Shown: in pieces, positions 62,578 through 64,000 of the stretch | Layout of the letters: each line of letters opens with the position of its first letter | How positions within the stretch are numbered: position 1 is the first letter of the stretch | NCBI RefSeq assembly: GCF_001050345.1 | Contig: NZ_LFMW01000005.1 | Location: forward strand, 1-64,000 | Origin: Pseudomonas fildesensis | GTDB taxonomy: Bacteria > Pseudomonadota > Gammaproteobacteria > Pseudomonadales > Pseudomonadaceae | DNA: 64,000 nucleotides | Direction of reading: 5' to 3' | Notes under the pieces: generated by a model | Told to the model about the DNA's origin: nothing | The model's input: only the letters and a program-made list of their open reading frames with translations | Databases searched by the model: none | Made by a program: the position numbers and the translations under genes

Positions 62578-63117
62578 TTAGCGACGTAAGGCCAGATAGC
62601 GGCGCAAGCCCTCTTGAGCGTCCGGGCAATAGGGCTTCAGTTCGGCTTCCTGCAGGACAATATCAAGGGGTAAAAAGCGCGCTTCCATGACTTCTTCGGG
62701 CTGCAATCGCAGCGGGCCATCCCACACAGCGGAGTAGGATTTGCACCACAGCCGGCTGTCGCCATCTTCGAAGTAGAAATGGTCGTGTTCGGTCAATTCA
62801 ACACCGCCCACACCCAGCTCTTCTTCCAGCTCGCGGGCTGCCGATAAGGCATAGGACTCACCCGCCGCGACCATCCCGCCCGCCGCCGTGTCCCAGAAAC
62901 CGGGGTACATGGCTTTGCTCAGGGTGCGCCGGTGCACGCACAACTCACCGGCCGAATTGAACAGGAAGATAAAGGTGCAACGGCCGATCAGGCCACGCTG
63001 ACGAAGGTCGGACCTGACCCGGTTGCCGAGCAGGTTATCGCGCTCGTCGACCCAGCAGATCAGTTCGGCATCAGAGGCCGCGCGGTGCGCGGCCTCCTGT
63101 TGAGAAACGTCCATCAT
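62578..63117 (-). CDS. Nudix hydrolase (YfcD-like)
   Basis: A 179-residue Nudix enzyme. The Nudix box GGMVAAGESYALSAARELEEELG fits GX5EX7REUXEEXG with all catalytic acids. A downstream loop (DGDSRLWCKSYSAVWDG) suits a small diphosphate substrate; YfcD-type enzymes of this length are near isopentenyl-diphosphate isomerases in sequence, so that activity is an alternative. The start overlaps the upstream gene's stop (TAATG); a second ATG one codon on has better ribosome-site spacing. Confidence 0.85.
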   Translation of the reverse strand: MMDVSQQEAAHRAASDAELICWVDERDNLLGNRVRSDLRQRGLIGRCTFIFLFNSAGELCVHRRTLSKAMYPGFWDTAAGGMVAAGESYALSAARELEEELGVGGVELTEHDHFYFEDGDSRLWCKSYSAVWDGPLRLQPEEVMEARFLPLDIVLQEAELKPYCPDAQEGLRRYLALRR

Positions 63118-64000
63118 TAACCTTGGTTGAGCAGCTGACGCAAATCGATCACCGCAGCGTTGGCCCGGGAAATGTAGTTGGCCATCACCAGCGAGTGATT
63201 CGCCAGTACGCCAAAGCCGCTGCCGTTCAGAATCATCGGGCTCCACACGGGCTCCTGCGAGGCTTCCAGCTCACGAATGATCTGGCGCACGCTGACCGTG
63301 GCGTTTTTCTTCGCCAGCACGTCGGCAAAGTCTACTTCAATGGCGCGCAGCAGGTGGGACAAGGCCCACGCCTGGCCACGGGCTTCGTAGAACACGTTGT
63401 CGATCTGCATCCATGGGGTTTCCACCACTTCTTCATCGACCTGCGGCACTTCACCCGGCGCCAGAGCTTCGGTTTTCAGTGCGGTGTTGAGTTTGACCCG
63501 GCCGACGCTGGCCGACAGGCGCTGCGACAGCGAACCCAAACGGGTGGCGACGTCGCCCAGCCAGTTATTCAGGTTGTCGGCACGCGCATAAAACAATGCG
63601 CCACGCTGATTCGGGTCGGAGAGGCGCGCTTCATAGCGGCTCAAGGAATTGATACCGTCCTGGTATTCCGACTCGCTGGACGGCAGCACCCAGCTCTTGT
63701 TGTCGAAGTTAAAGCGCGGCTCAGCCTTGGCCAAGTCAGCGTCTTCAGCCGACTGCGACTGGGAGCGAGCGAAGTCTTTACGCAGGGCGCGGGTCAGGTC
63801 GCGCACCTGCACCAACACGCCATATTCCCAGCTCGGCATATTGTCCATCCACAGGCCTGGCGGGAAACGGTCGTTGGAAATGTAGCCGCCGGGCTTGTTC
63901 AGCAATGTGCCGACCACGGTCTTGAGGGTTTCGACAGTGGTGAAACCCACCACCATCTGCTTGCCTTCTTTCTCGGCGGCAATCTGCGCATTCTGCTGGA
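63117..64000 (-). CDS. DUF2333 family protein, partial at the window edge
   Basis: The 3' end of a gene transcribed leftward. Translation stays open from the stop (63117) to the edge at 64000, with QQNAQIAAEKEGKQ before the internal methionine at 63956, so the start lies beyond the window. Visible features are TTVETLKTVVGTLLNKPGGYISND and a C-terminal region ending MANYISRANAAVIDLRQLLNQ. The family is of unknown role and usually membrane-anchored. It overlaps the Nudix gene. Confidence 0.85.
   Translation of the reverse strand, partial: QQNAQIAAEKEGKQMVVGFTTVETLKTVVGTLLNKPGGYISNDRFPPGLWMDNMPSWEYGVLVQVRDLTRALRKDFARSQSQSAEDADLAKAEPRFNFDNKSWVLPSSESEYQDGINSLSRYEARLSDPNQRGALFYARADNLNNWLGDVATRLGSLSQRLSASVGRVKLNTALKTEALAPGEVPQVDEEVVETPWMQIDNVFYEARGQAWALSHLLRAIEVDFADVLAKKNATVSVRQIIRELEASQEPVWSPMILNGSGFGVLANHSLVMANYISRANAAVIDLRQLLNQG

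Overview
The window looks like a chromosomal segment of a Pseudomonas of the fluorescens group. Supporting signs are high-GC, strongly biased codon use, REP/REPIN repeats of the GTGGGAG-GGCTTGC and GAGGCGGGC-GGCTAGC types, and gene neighbourhoods that match several P. aeruginosa blocks as I remember them. The organism call is inference from gene content; no database search was possible.

Layout. 1-400 holds three tandem rRNA-type promoters and the start of an rRNA leader, all pointing left out of the window; a 16S gene should lie just beyond base 1. 0.4-4.4 kb is a beta-alanine catabolism unit (semialdehyde dehydrogenase, transaminase, divergent LysR). 4.4-11.8 kb is a nucleobase block: an NCS2 permease, a RutR-like TetR regulator, 8-oxoguanine deaminase and adenine deaminase, with an SDR, a YigZ protein and a Ca2+/H+ antiporter between them. 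11.8-18.1 kb carries two MFS transporters, ArsR and LysR regulators, a monooxygenase-fold protein, a quinone-oxidoreductase-like enzyme and a 60-residue conserved protein. 18.1-21.8 kb is a copper module (copZ, a secreted unknown, copA, cueR) with two well-formed CueR promoters. 21.8-26.5 kb has a RIO-type kinase and a thiolase / FabG-like / MaoC set for acyl-CoA metabolism.

26.7-45.2 kb is a surface-attachment island. It starts with a glycine-rich repeat lipoprotein and an orphan TpsB-type outer-membrane transporter. A solo receiver protein and a complete Flp/Tad pilus locus follow: flp, rcpC, rcpA, tadZABCD, a DUF3613 protein, pprB, the prepilin peptidase fppA, a TadE-like pseudopilin, the pprA kinase and a detached tadG. 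PprA-PprB probably controls pilus expression.

45.4-55.6 kb holds two DUF4136 lipoproteins, cmoM, a MazG-like pyrophosphohydrolase, pbpC and a giant alpha-2-macroglobulin lipoprotein with its thioester motif. 55.9-59.8 kb has a MATE exporter, a lower-GC putative M91-type zinc metallopeptidase with RTX-like repeats (the most unusual gene here) and a lipoprotein esterase. 59.8-64 kb is a complete REPIN, speA, a SUI1 factor, a Nudix hydrolase and a DUF2333 gene cut by the right edge.

Repeats fall into two families, REP/REPIN elements and nested hairpins built on CACGC(A/T)(G/C)(A/T)GCGTG. With the exception noted for the 11.8 kb copy, they lie outside genes.
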